This document shows, in pieces, positions 43,268-52,902 of a stretch of 64,000 nucleotides of DNA. The stretch spans positions 1-64,000 of the forward strand of contig JAHDQY010000007.1 in NCBI GenBank assembly GCA_018433595.1, given 5' to 3'. Below the pieces are notes generated by a model that saw nothing but the letters and a program-made list of their open reading frames with translations, ran no database searches and was not told the origin of the DNA. The translations under genes and the position numbers were made by a program. The stretch comes from Synergistales bacterium (GTDB lineage Bacteria > Synergistota > Synergistia > Synergistales > Aminithiophilaceae). Within the stretch, counting starts at the first letter, position 1, and the number at the start of each line of letters is the position of its first letter.

Positions 43268-43727
43268 GGATGGGGGTGAAAAGAAGGGCGAAGGCTGCGC
43301 CCATGCCGGTCTGGATGATGTCGGTGACGCATTCGACGGGGGCCGCCTTCCAGCCGTAGAGCAGCCCTGCCGCCGACGTATAGCCGGTGATCATCACGAT
43401 GGCCCCGGCGGCGATGGCGACGGATTTTCCCTTCGGAGCGAGGTGCCCGACGACGTAGCCTTCAAGCCCCTTGATGCAGAGGGTCAGCGGCGCCCAGAGA
43501 GGGTAACCCAGAATCAGGTCGGCCAGGGCGGCGCCGAGCCCTCCGCAGAGAGCTCCGTAGCGGGCTCCGAGGGTCAGGGCGATCACGTAGATGACGCCTT
43601 CGCCGAGATTGAAATAGAGCCGGAAGCCCGGAACGGGAATATGAAGCATCGTCGCTACGGTCACGACGGAGGCGATGACGGCTCCCAGCGCTACTTTCCG
43701 TGAGGTGCTCTCTTGTTCCTGCCTCAT
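43233..43727 (-). CDS. ECF transporter substrate-binding (S) component
   Basis: A 164-residue membrane protein with five to six hydrophobic segments. 'FRLYFNLGEGVIYVIALTLG' and 'LADLILGYPLWAPLTLCIKG' are typical of S components of energy-coupling factor vitamin transporters. The S component binds the vitamin and works with a shared EcfA/A'/T module, which is not in this window. AAAGGAG precedes the ATG. The substrate cannot be told from sequence. The 170-base leader contains short hairpins and a CTGAGA, but no riboswitch core I can confirm. Confidence 0.82.
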   Translation of the reverse strand: MRQEQESTSRKVALGAVIASVVTVATMLHIPVPGFRLYFNLGEGVIYVIALTLGARYGALCGGLGAALADLILGYPLWAPLTLCIKGLEGYVVGHLAPKGKSVAIAAGAIVMITGYTSAAGLLYGWKAAPVECVTDIIQTGMGAAFALLFTPILRRRLALTETR

Positions 43728-43898
43728 CGTTCGATCGCTCCTTTGCAGATCGCTTTTCTTCAGGTACTGTAAGGACCTGTGTTCAACTGTAGCTTTCTCG
43801 CCCCCTTCCCGGAAGGGCCAGAGGGAGCTCTCAGGGCCTTCTTTCTGGCCACTCTCCAGAGTTGCTTTTCCCTTCCCGATGGGAGATGATGCGCTATA

Positions 43899-44408
43899 AT
43901 GAACGTCAACAGTCGCTTCCCTCTTGTCTTTGTCTTTTCCGCGACGGTCCTTTCAGCCTTGTTGCTCGGGTGGGCTCTCAGGGGCAGCGGGATCGTGAAG
44001 AATTGCGAAATTTACGATGTCTCCGTCTGTGAAGAGCTCGATGAGCAGCTCCGTCCGGTCGGCGGAGGTTCTCCCTTCTGTTTCGGGATCCGCCAGCTGG
44101 GCGTGCGATTTCGCTTTCGCCTTGCCCGCCAGGGCGAGAGCCTCCAGATTCGCTGGTTCTATCAGAACCACCTCGTGCACGAAGAGTCCCTTTCCGTCGA
44201 ATCCACCGAGGGGGTCAAAGCCTTCTATCTCGTGAGGGAGGATGGCGCGCCCCTGCCTGCGGGGGAGTATTCCGTATCGATCGCAGAGGGAGGGCGTCAG
44301 GCCTTTCGCCTCGATTTTTCAGTGGAAGATTCCCAGGAGGCTCCGGATCAGGGAGCCTTGAAGCTTCAGGAATCTCAGGAAAACAGCGAGCCTCGGCAGA
44401 TTCATTGA
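43899..44408 (+). CDS. Membrane-anchored envelope protein of unknown function
   Basis: A 169-residue protein with an N-terminal hydrophobic segment (about 8-28) followed by a soluble domain of about 110 residues. The domain starts 'CEIYDVSVCEELDEQLRPV' and has alternating strands ('VRFRFRLARQGESLQIRWFY'), suggesting a beta-sandwich outside the membrane, then an acidic, glutamine-rich tail. I recall similar 'CxxxDEnxxP' domains in envelope proteins of many anaerobes, but no function. A TATAAT hexamer overlaps the start codon and has no partner -35, so I do not treat it as a promoter. It is 21 bases from the transaldolase gene. Confidence 0.65.
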   Translation: MNVNSRFPLVFVFSATVLSALLLGWALRGSGIVKNCEIYDVSVCEELDEQLRPVGGGSPFCFGIRQLGVRFRFRLARQGESLQIRWFYQNHLVHEESLSVESTEGVKAFYLVREDGAPLPAGEYSVSIAEGGRQAFRLDFSVEDSQEAPDQGALKLQESQENSEPRQIH

Positions 44409-44429
44409 AAACAAGGAGGAGCTGGTACG

Positions 44430-45095
44430 ATGCGTTTTTTTCTTGATACGGCCAACCTGAACGAAATTCGGGAGGCCGCGGCTTGGGGAGTCATCGACGG
44501 CGTGACGACAAATCCGTCGCTTGTCGCCAAGGAAGGTGATGTTCCCTTTCATGATCATGTCCGAACCATTGCCGAGATCGTTTCCGGTCCGGTCAGCGCC
44601 GAGGCCGTCTCGCTCGAAGGAGAGAAGATGCTTTGCGAAGCCCGCGAACTGGCGGCTCTCAGCCCTCACGTGGTGGTCAAAATCCCCATGACGCCGGAAG
44701 GCATGGGAGTCGTTCGAAGCCTCTCGCGGGAGGGAATTCGGACCAACGTGACGCTGATCTTCTCGGTCAATCAGGCGCTTCTTGCGGCAGCCGCAGGTGC
44801 GAGTTATGTGAGCCCCTTCGTCGGGCGTCTCGACGACATCGGTCAGGACGGCATGGCGCTCGTTCGGGAGATAGCGGCCGCTTTCAAGGTCGGCGGGATC
44901 ACGACAAAGGTTCTTGCCGCCAGCATCCGCCATCCCCGCCACGTGACCGAGGCTGCCCTCGCCGAAGCCGATGTGGCGACCGTTCCGTTCAAGGTCTTGA
45001 AGCAGCTTTTTTATCATCCCCTGACGGAAAAGGGCATCAGAGCCTTTGTCGCTGACTGGGAGAGCTACAGGAGCTGTCATGACAACCGGGCCTAA
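44430..45095 (+). CDS. Transaldolase, small FSA/TalC type
   Basis: Moves a dihydroxyacetone unit between sugar phosphates in the pentose phosphate pathway. It is 221 residues, the short decameric class. '[16 protein letters not shown]' opens it, '[14 protein letters not shown]' follows, and the Schiff-base lysine is in '[13 protein letters not shown]'. The fructose-6-phosphate aldolase activity of relatives cannot be excluded. Its end overlaps rho by 17 bases. Confidence 0.93.
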   Translation: MRFFLDTANLNEIREAAAWGVIDGVTTNPSLVAKEGDVPFHDHVRTIAEIVSGPVSAEAVSLEGEKMLCEARELAALSPHVVVKIPMTPEGMGVVRSLSREGIRTNVTLIFSVNQALLAAAAGASYVSPFVGRLDDIGQDGMALVREIAAAFKVGGITTKVLAASIRHPRHVTEAALAEADVATVPFKVLKQLFYHPLTEKGIRAFVADWESYRSCHDNRA

Positions 45096-46431
45096 CGACG
45101 AACAGAACGGCGAAATTCTGGCCTCCGCCGAGGCGGTGACGACATCCGTCGAAGCGGCGGAGACGAAACCCGCTCCGCGGCCCAGGCACTCCTACGGCAA
45201 GCTGAATTCCCTCCTGCTGACCGACCTCAGGAAGCTGGCCCGGGATTTAGGCCTGTCGGGGGTTTCCTCGCTTCGCAAGGACGACCTCGTCATCGCCGTT
45301 CTCCGCCACCAATCGGAGGAGATGGGTTTCCGCTTCGGAGGAGGGACGCTGGAGGTTCTGGCCGAGGGATTCGGCTTCCTCCGTCATGAGGGGCTCCTTC
45401 CCAGCGATGACGACATCTACGTCTCGGCCTCTCAGATTCGACGATTTGGACTGCGGAACGGCGATGTCGTCTGGGGTCTCGTCCGGCCCCCGAAGGAACA
45501 GGAACACTACGAGGCTCTTCTTCGGGTCGAGATGGTTAATTTTTCCGACCCCGAGGCGGCCCGCAGGAGACCCCATTTCGAACACCTCGTGCCGATATTT
45601 CCCAACGTCCGCTTTCAGCTCGAAACGACCTCTCTGGAAGTCTCAACGCGTCTCATCGATCTCTTCGCTCCCATAGGCATGGGGCAGAGGGCCCTTGTCG
45701 TCTCGCCGCCCAAGGCGGGGAAAACGTCGATCCTCAAAAAAATCGCCAACGCCGTCATGACCAATCACCCCGACATCATCCTCATGGTTCTTCTTATCGA
45801 CGAACGCCCCGAAGAGGTCACCGATATGGCGCGGTCGGTTTCGGGCGAGGTCATCGCCTCGACCTTCGACCGTCCCGCCGAGGAGCACATGCGGGTGGCG
45901 AATCTGGCCCTGGAAAAGGCCAAGCGCCTTGTTGAGGTGGGCAAGGATGTCGTCTTGCTCCTCGATTCCATCACCCGCCTTGCCCGGGCCTCTAACTTGA
46001 TCGTCCCTCCGTCGGGCCGGACGCTCTCGGGCGGCATGGATCCGGCCGCGCTCTATTTCCCGAAGCGCTTTTTCGGAGCGGCCCGCAATATCGAGCAGGG
46101 GGGGAGCCTCACCATCATCGGCACGGCTCTCGTCGACACGGGGAGCCGCATGGACGAGGTCATCTACGAGGAGTTCAAGGGGACGGGCAACATGGAAGTT
46201 CACCTTTCCCGGAAGCTGGCCGAGCAGCGTATCTTCCCCGCCGTCGACATCGGTCGTTCCGGAACCCGACGGGAAGAGCTTCTCCTGGAAGAGGACAAGC
46301 TGGCCCGCATCTGGCTGCTTCGTCGCCGTATCGCCAGCCTTGACGAGGCGGAGGTCCTCAACCTGATCATCGACAAGATCAAAAACACCGCCTCCAACGA
46401 CGAATTTTTGAAGACAATTAAGATTACATAA
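45079..46431 (+). CDS. rho: Transcription termination factor Rho
   Basis: Hexameric RNA helicase that ends transcription. It is 450 residues. A short acidic N-terminal stretch precedes the Rho N-domain ('[15 protein letters not shown]'). The RNA-binding cold-shock-like domain is 'GFGFLRHEG'. The ATPase core has Walker A '[17 protein letters not shown]', '[13 protein letters not shown]', 'DSITRLARA' and '[17 protein letters not shown]'. ATG at 45079 with AGGAG five bases upstream, inside the transaldolase end. Confidence 0.96.
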   Translation: MTTGPNDEQNGEILASAEAVTTSVEAAETKPAPRPRHSYGKLNSLLLTDLRKLARDLGLSGVSSLRKDDLVIAVLRHQSEEMGFRFGGGTLEVLAEGFGFLRHEGLLPSDDDIYVSASQIRRFGLRNGDVVWGLVRPPKEQEHYEALLRVEMVNFSDPEAARRRPHFEHLVPIFPNVRFQLETTSLEVSTRLIDLFAPIGMGQRALVVSPPKAGKTSILKKIANAVMTNHPDIILMVLLIDERPEEVTDMARSVSGEVIASTFDRPAEEHMRVANLALEKAKRLVEVGKDVVLLLDSITRLARASNLIVPPSGRTLSGGMDPAALYFPKRFFGAARNIEQGGSLTIIGTALVDTGSRMDEVIYEEFKGTGNMEVHLSRKLAEQRIFPAVDIGRSGTRREELLLEEDKLARIWLLRRRIASLDEAEVLNLIIDKIKNTASNDEFLKTIKIT

Positions 46432-46435
46432 ACAA

Positions 46436-46464
46436 TTGATCTCTTCAGCGAAGCGCCTTATAAT
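46436..46464 (+). promoter_or_regulatory. Promoter of the LysM/M23 gene
   Basis: TTGATC (46436-46441) and TATAAT (46459-46464) are 17 bases apart, starting just after the rho stop and about 56 bases before the TTG start at 46520. Confidence 0.75.
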
Positions 46465-46519
46465 GGCCATATGTCTTTGTGGCCTGCTACTGCCGTTGTC
46501 ATCAAAGGGGTGAGAAGGT

Positions 46520-47884
46520 TTGGGTTGGAAGATAGGGTCCGTGTCCCGTCGAAGAGCGGGCAGGCTGGGTTTCATCCTCCTCCTGGTCGTTATGATGAGC
46601 GGCACTGTCTACCTTTCTGTCGCGGCCAGCGAACGGGCCGGTGGCGGACTCTGGAGCAATCTCCCTGAAAGTTTTCATGTCTCCGCTGCAGCGCTTCCTT
46701 CAGGTTTCATCGTCGTCGACATGTCGGCGACGGCTCTCCCCGTCGAAGGGGATGCTCTTGCAGCCCAGGTCAGAATGTCGCGGTCCCTCGGTATCGGTCC
46801 TCTTCCTGAAGGTCCCTCTCTCTTCGAAGAAGAACTTGTTCTCAAGGAACTGACTCCTCCCGAGAAAGCCTCCGTCGATCTTGAAGACGTTCAATCCGGC
46901 GATGTCCGACTCTTCTGCTGGAAGGAGCATGTCGTGGCCGCCGGCCAGACTCTGAGCGCGATCTGCGACGGCCTTCCCGTCACGCCTCAGGATGTGGCCA
47001 AGGCCAATGGTCTGAAAAACCTTCATCGCCTCGTCGAAGGTCAGCTCCTTCTGATTCCGAGTTCTTCGGAGGATGTCGATGCCGTCCTCGAAGAGGTCGG
47101 TCGCCGCAGTGCCGAAGAAGAGGCCAAACAGCGTCAGGCCGCTCCCGTCGAGATCAGGGAGTATGTCGTTCAGCAGGGGGATACCCTCTGGAGCGTGGCC
47201 AACAACTTCAACCTGGATATCAACACCCTTTTCGGCTGCAACACGCTGAAAAACCCCGACGTTCTCTCTCCGGGGACGAAACTTCGCGTTCCCAATCAGG
47301 ACGGCATTTTCCACAAGGTTCAGAAGGGTGAGAGCCTCTCCGCTCTGGCCAAGAAATACGGCATCCACTCCGATGCGGTCGTCTCGGCCAACAGTTTCAG
47401 CGGAGAAGCGGCGCTTCAGATCGGCAACGAACTCTTCCTTCCCGGCGCCAAACCTCTCGTCTCCGTTGCAAGCAGCCGTGGAGGGGCTTCGTCCGCCATC
47501 AGCGGTTTCCGCTGGCCTGTGGCCGGTCGTATCAGCAGCCCCTTCGGATGGCGCCGTGACCCCTTCAGCGGAAGAAGGGATTTCCACACCGGCCTCGACA
47601 TCCGGGCTCCATCGGGGCGGACCATAGGCGCCGCCAAGGCGGGGACCGTCGTTTACTCAGGATGGATGGGCGGCTACGGCCGGGTCATCGTCATCAATCA
47701 CGGCGGCGGCTACACGACCCTTTACGCTCACTGCAGCAAACTTCTCGTTGCCACGGGACGGAAGGTTGCAGCCGGTCAGGCCATTGCGAAAGTCGGGTCA
47801 TCGGGGCGGAGTACGGGGTCTCACCTCCACTTCGAGGTTCGAGTCAACAATTCGCCGACGAACCCTCTCAAAGTCCTTCGGTAG
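46520..47884 (+). CDS. LysM-repeat M23 peptidase-like protein (cell-wall hydrolase or activator)
   Basis: A 454-residue exported protein. An arginine-rich start and one hydrophobic segment (about 16-36) act as signal or anchor. Three LysM peptidoglycan-binding modules follow at about 137-180, 214-257 and 263-307 ('EYVVQQGDTLWSVANNF', 'HKVQKGESLSALAKKYGIHS'). The C-terminal M23 domain (about 330-454) keeps the zinc motifs 'DFHTGLDIRAPSG' and 'GSHLHFEVR'. All expected metal ligands appear present, so it may be an active endopeptidase; otherwise it acts like NlpD as amidase activator. TTG start with an AAGGGGTGAGAAGG tract upstream. It has its own promoter and terminator, a single-gene unit. Confidence 0.9.
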   Translation: MGWKIGSVSRRRAGRLGFILLLVVMMSGTVYLSVAASERAGGGLWSNLPESFHVSAAALPSGFIVVDMSATALPVEGDALAAQVRMSRSLGIGPLPEGPSLFEEELVLKELTPPEKASVDLEDVQSGDVRLFCWKEHVVAAGQTLSAICDGLPVTPQDVAKANGLKNLHRLVEGQLLLIPSSSEDVDAVLEEVGRRSAEEEAKQRQAAPVEIREYVVQQGDTLWSVANNFNLDINTLFGCNTLKNPDVLSPGTKLRVPNQDGIFHKVQKGESLSALAKKYGIHSDAVVSANSFSGEAALQIGNELFLPGAKPLVSVASSRGGASSAISGFRWPVAGRISSPFGWRRDPFSGRRDFHTGLDIRAPSGRTIGAAKAGTVVYSGWMGGYGRVIVINHGGGYTTLYAHCSKLLVATGRKVAAGQAIAKVGSSGRSTGSHLHFEVRVNNSPTNPLKVLR

Positions 47885-47924
47885 TGCGGGAGCCGTGACG
47901 GAAGGGAATCTAGCGGATTCAACC

Positions 47925-47962
47925 GACTGGGCCGGAGTCTTTCTCTGGTCCGGTCTTTTTTT
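47925..47962 (+). terminator. Rho-independent terminator after the LysM/M23 gene
   Basis: A 13-bp stem (GACTGGGCCGGAG with CTCTGGTCCGGTC, three G-U pairs) around TCTTT is followed by seven T residues. Confidence 0.9.
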
Positions 47963-48044
47963 AGGCCGTTTCCCCCTCGCCGTCGTGCCTCTGTGGTAGT
48001 ATCTTCTCTCTAGAAGGAAGTCATCGGTATCGGCTCCGACGTGA

Positions 48045-49679
<1,635 letters not shown>

Positions 49680-49723
49680 GATTGGGTGAGTTGGGAAAGA
49701 GAGACGAAGAAGGAGGTATGATG

Positions 49724-50746
49724 ATGAAGCGCCTAGCCCTGTGTTGCCTGATCGCTGCTCTTTTCGGTCTGACAGGACCCTTGGAGGCGAGGGCCGATGA
49801 GGAGACTCCCTTCCAGCTTCTGGGCCGAGTGGAGCAGGTTGTTTACGGCGGGTCCCAAGCGGGAGGTCTCATCGCCCGTCTCGGCCGGGTGGAGCAGGAG
49901 CTTTTCGGCCGGGAGCTGCCGGGAAGCATCGCCGAAAGACAGCAGGCCCTGTTGACCTTTATCGATGAGGGAAGCCAGGGGCAGCCGTCGTTCCTTTTTA
50001 AGCTCGGTGTCGCCGAGTGGGCCGTTTCCCAGAGGACTTTCCCCGCCAAGTCCGCCAAAGAGAGAATCGCCGACCTGGAACTGCTTCTGGAGGGGCAGCC
50101 GGGAGAGGAGCGCCCTCTGGCGATGCGCCTCGAACGGCTTGTAGCGCTTCTCTTGGCTGAAGGAATCACTTGGGAGGACCTGTCTTTATCGGCGGGGAGT
50201 CTCGTCAAGGTGGAGCTCCTTGAGGGACTCTCGCCCCGGACGGCCGAGAAGGACCAGGCCGTCGCCATGGCCATCAGGGACGACCTTATCGTCGATGGCC
50301 GCCTCGTCGCCCCCAAAGGGAGCGCGGTCGTGGGGCATGTGGCCGAAGTCAAGCCTCCGCGCAGCTTTGGACGTTCCGCCGAGGTGAAGATCGCCTTTGA
50401 TCACCTTGTCCCCTTGGGGCCGGAGCGGATCGGTGTCTTCCTTGGAGAGCGGGCCAAGGAGGCCGCCAAGACCGACAAGGAAGTTCTCACCGCGGCTGGA
50501 GCGAGCTTTCTGGGGCTTGTCGTTTTAGGTCCCGTCGGTTTGGCCACCGGATTCCTGATCCGGGGGGGCGAGAAGGACCTCCCCGCGGGGACGCTCTTCT
50601 ATCTCGAAACGGCGACGGCCACCGACGTCAAGGCTTTCCCGATTCCCGTCGGTCTCCAGGGGCTGATGCAGCAGCAAGTCCCTCCCCTCTCTCCTGATGC
50701 GGAAGATTTCAAAGAGCGGGGAGACGGCAATACGCCGTTGAATTGA
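49724..50746 (+). CDS. Exported protein of unknown function
   Basis: A 340-residue protein with a signal peptide ('MKRLALCCLIAALFGLTG', cut after 'LEARA'). The mature part starts with two related units, 'LLGRVEQVVYGG' and 'RLGRVEQELFGR', spaced 26 residues apart, suggesting a short repeat. The second half has strand-rich sequence ending with a hydrophobic glycine-rich stretch (about 255-285) that could touch a membrane. Three in-frame ATGs follow AGGAGG; the third (49724) has the best spacing. It is the first of three exported unknowns before lptC-lptD. Confidence 0.7.
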   Translation: MKRLALCCLIAALFGLTGPLEARADEETPFQLLGRVEQVVYGGSQAGGLIARLGRVEQELFGRELPGSIAERQQALLTFIDEGSQGQPSFLFKLGVAEWAVSQRTFPAKSAKERIADLELLLEGQPGEERPLAMRLERLVALLLAEGITWEDLSLSAGSLVKVELLEGLSPRTAEKDQAVAMAIRDDLIVDGRLVAPKGSAVVGHVAEVKPPRSFGRSAEVKIAFDHLVPLGPERIGVFLGERAKEAAKTDKEVLTAAGASFLGLVVLGPVGLATGFLIRGGEKDLPAGTLFYLETATATDVKAFPIPVGLQGLMQQQVPPLSPDAEDFKERGDGNTPLN

Positions 50747-50763
50747 ACGAAAGGAAGGATCCC

Positions 50764-51198
50764 ATGAAGCTTCGCAAGCCTGTTTTGGGCCTGTTCTTAT
50801 CGCTTTGTCTGGCTCTGTCCGTCATCACGCCGGCTCCTGCCATCGATCTCGGCGATCTCATCGGAGTCGTCGGCGGAGGATTGCTTGTCAAAACCATCGC
50901 CGGGCCCATCGACGATTTCATCAACACCATCACTCTGAACCGGGGCGTCAAGGTCGAGGGACACACCAAGGTCGTTCCCATCGTCTCCGTCGGCAGCGGG
51001 ACCCGCATCGGAGCGGCCCAGGTGGCCGGCCCCAAAGGTGTCGTCGATGCCACGAAGGCCGTGGCGCAGCTTGACGTATCATTCCAGGGTCGCGTTGGCG
51101 TCAAGGTCCTGGTTCCCATCGACTCCGAAAATCCCCTCCAGCGCTTCAAACGGGTCCAGGGAGTGGGCGTTTCGGCGATCATCGATTACCGGCTCTGA
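50764..51198 (+). CDS. Small exported protein of unknown function
   Basis: A 144-residue protein with a signal peptide ('LRKPVLGLFLSLCLALSVIT', cut near 'APA'). The rest is glycine- and valine-rich with regular strands ('VKVEGHTKVVPIVSVGSGTR', 'VGVKVLVPID'), which may form a small periplasmic beta domain. It starts 17 bases after the previous gene and stops nine bases before the next. No family is recognised. Confidence 0.7.
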   Translation: MKLRKPVLGLFLSLCLALSVITPAPAIDLGDLIGVVGGGLLVKTIAGPIDDFINTITLNRGVKVEGHTKVVPIVSVGSGTRIGAAQVAGPKGVVDATKAVAQLDVSFQGRVGVKVLVPIDSENPLQRFKRVQGVGVSAIIDYRL

Positions 51199-51206
51199 GG
51201 CGGTTC

Positions 51207-52337
51207 ATGAAGCGCGGGTTCCTGCTTTTCTTGGTTCTGTCCCTCTGCGGCACGGCTGTTGCGGCGGCACAGGACCCCGCCGTCGAGGTTGCCCGCGTCC
51301 TTGACGAGTGGACCTCTTTCCGCTGGGGCCAGGACTGCCTTGTGTGGGTTGTCCACTACCCTCAGGAGCTCGTTGACCCCTGGGTCCGCGTCGAGGGTTC
51401 CCGCCAGGGGCTCTCCCCCTATGAGATGGAGACGTCGGCTCAGTCTTTCCGGAAAAGCCTCAGGATGGACGAGGCCGAGGCCTTTCTCCTTTCGGTCTAC
51501 AATTTCGGCGGCCGCCCCCTGCGGATCGCCCCCGTCGAGGGACGCCTTCTGCTTGAGCTCCCCGACGGAAGACGGGTGGGGCCTCTCTCCTTCGAGGAAC
51601 GTCTGGCCCAACCGATCGAAGGTCTTGTTCAGGGTCTCGTCTTCTTCCCTCGCCAGGAGGGGACCTTTTCTCTTGTCCTTGTGGGAATCGGCCCCGGGCC
51701 GGAGACCCGTTTCACCTTTGCCGGAGCGAAAGGGAAAGACTCGGAGGGCCCTGTCGAAGAGCTCGTCGTCGAGCTGCCTCCCCTTTCCCAGGAGCCTCCC
51801 GCCGAGCCGGAGCCGCCGTTGTTGCCTCAAAAGGCCCAGGTGCCGGAGGAGCCGGTTTCAGAGCTTCCTGTCACCCCGGTGTCGCCCGATTTCGCTCCGC
51901 CGCCTCCTTTCCTGCTCCTTCCTTCCGACCCTCTGCCTCATCGCCCGCAGGCTGAGGCCCCTGCAGCGCCGGAACCTCCGACAGCCGCTCCTCCCGTCGA
52001 GGAGGTTCAGGAGTCCCCGTCGGAGGCAAGCTCCTTGCCCCATACACGGGAGGCCTTGCTGGAGCGCTTTATCCAGCTCTGGACCGCAGGAGACGCCGAA
52101 GGGCTTTATGCCCTGCTGAGCGATGAATCGAAGCGCCGGATCGCCCCTGAGGAATTCCGGAAGGACGCACTTTCCCGTTCCTTCCGGCTCTCCCTGAAGG
52201 ATGGCTATCGTACGACCTGGCTCGATGAGAATCGGGTCAAGATTACGGCGGCCCAGAAACTGGTCTTTATCCGGATCCTTCAGAGCGAGACCTTGCACCT
52301 CGTTCACCAGGAGGGGGGCTGGAGGGTTGCCTGGTAG
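51207..52337 (+). CDS. Exported protein with proline-rich linker and NTF2-like C-terminus
   Basis: A 376-residue protein. Signal peptide at 1-21 ('FLLFLVLSLCGTAVAAAQ'); an N-terminal domain (about 25-185) of unknown type; a linker of about 95 residues full of proline, glutamate and alanine. The C-terminal domain (about 285-376) resembles the NTF2/SnoaL shape ('ALLERFIQLWTAGDAEGLYA' then a strand-rich tail). The linker suggests it spans the periplasm, like TonB-type or lipoprotein tethers. It overlaps the lptC start. Confidence 0.7.
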   Translation: MKRGFLLFLVLSLCGTAVAAAQDPAVEVARVLDEWTSFRWGQDCLVWVVHYPQELVDPWVRVEGSRQGLSPYEMETSAQSFRKSLRMDEAEAFLLSVYNFGGRPLRIAPVEGRLLLELPDGRRVGPLSFEERLAQPIEGLVQGLVFFPRQEGTFSLVLVGIGPGPETRFTFAGAKGKDSEGPVEELVVELPPLSQEPPAEPEPPLLPQKAQVPEEPVSELPVTPVSPDFAPPPPFLLLPSDPLPHRPQAEAPAAPEPPTAAPPVEEVQESPSEASSLPHTREALLERFIQLWTAGDAEGLYALLSDESKRRIAPEEFRKDALSRSFRLSLKDGYRTTWLDENRVKITAAQKLVFIRILQSETLHLVHQEGGWRVAW

Positions 52338-52902
52338 GTTCAGGGAGAAGCGCCCCTTCACCATGCTGTTTTTTGCGGCTTTCCTTCTCCTCTGCGGCGG
52401 TTTTATCTGGATGGTCCGCCGCGACCTCGCTCTTCGTCTGCCCCAGGCAGGAGTCAGTGTCGGGGGAAGAGATGAAATCGTTCTCTCCGTCGAGAGCGTC
52501 GATATGGAAAGAGAAATCCAAGGCCGACAGTGGCATCTGACGGCGGAGAAGCTGGAACGGTCTCCCTCTCAGGCCCGGGGTTACACCGTCGAAATCTCTC
52601 TTTTTGACGAGGAGGGAAAACGGTGGCTCTTCACGGCTCCGCAGGCCGACTATCGTGATGACCTCGGCGAGGTCCGGCTTTTGCGGCCGAGAGGATCTCT
52701 GGAAGGGGAGAACTATTCGATCAAGTGGTCGGCGGGGGAGGCTCACTGGGTCGAAGGGGAAGAGGGCTGGTCCCTCTCGGGTGGCCTGAAGATCGAAGAC
52801 TCCCTCCACGGCGTCCTGCTGGAAAGCGGCTGGGGGTTCTTCGACGTCGACGGCGGCGTTCTCCTCAGAGAGGAGGCTCGGCTCTTTTGGCAAAGTCCCT
52901 GA
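52327..52902 (+). CDS. lptC: LPS export protein LptC
   Basis: Single-pass inner-membrane protein that hands LPS from LptBFG to LptA. It is 191 residues: a basic start ('RFREKRPF'), one membrane helix (about 13-33) and a periplasmic beta-jellyroll with 'DMEREIQGRQWHLTAEKLER' and 'SGGLKIEDSLHGVLLES'. The start is uncertain: TTG at 52327 keeps the basic residues before the helix, while ATG at 52363 would remove them. The end overlaps lptD by 16 bases, supporting the assignment. Confidence 0.82.
   Translation: MPGRFREKRPFTMLFFAAFLLLCGGFIWMVRRDLALRLPQAGVSVGGRDEIVLSVESVDMEREIQGRQWHLTAEKLERSPSQARGYTVEISLFDEEGKRWLFTAPQADYRDDLGEVRLLRPRGSLEGENYSIKWSAGEAHWVEGEEGWSLSGGLKIEDSLHGVLLESGWGFFDVDGGVLLREEARLFWQSP

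Noticed and set aside
43728-43898. Possible TPP or other vitamin riboswitch before the ECF S component
   Set aside because: The minus-strand leader contains CTGAGA and some small stems, but the second conserved TPP segment (GATCTGGATAAT-like) is missing, and no THF, FMN or cobalamin core is visible.
43895-43900. TATAAT as a promoter for the 43899 gene
   Set aside because: It overlaps the start codon, so a transcript would begin inside the gene, and no -35 lies at 16-18 bases.
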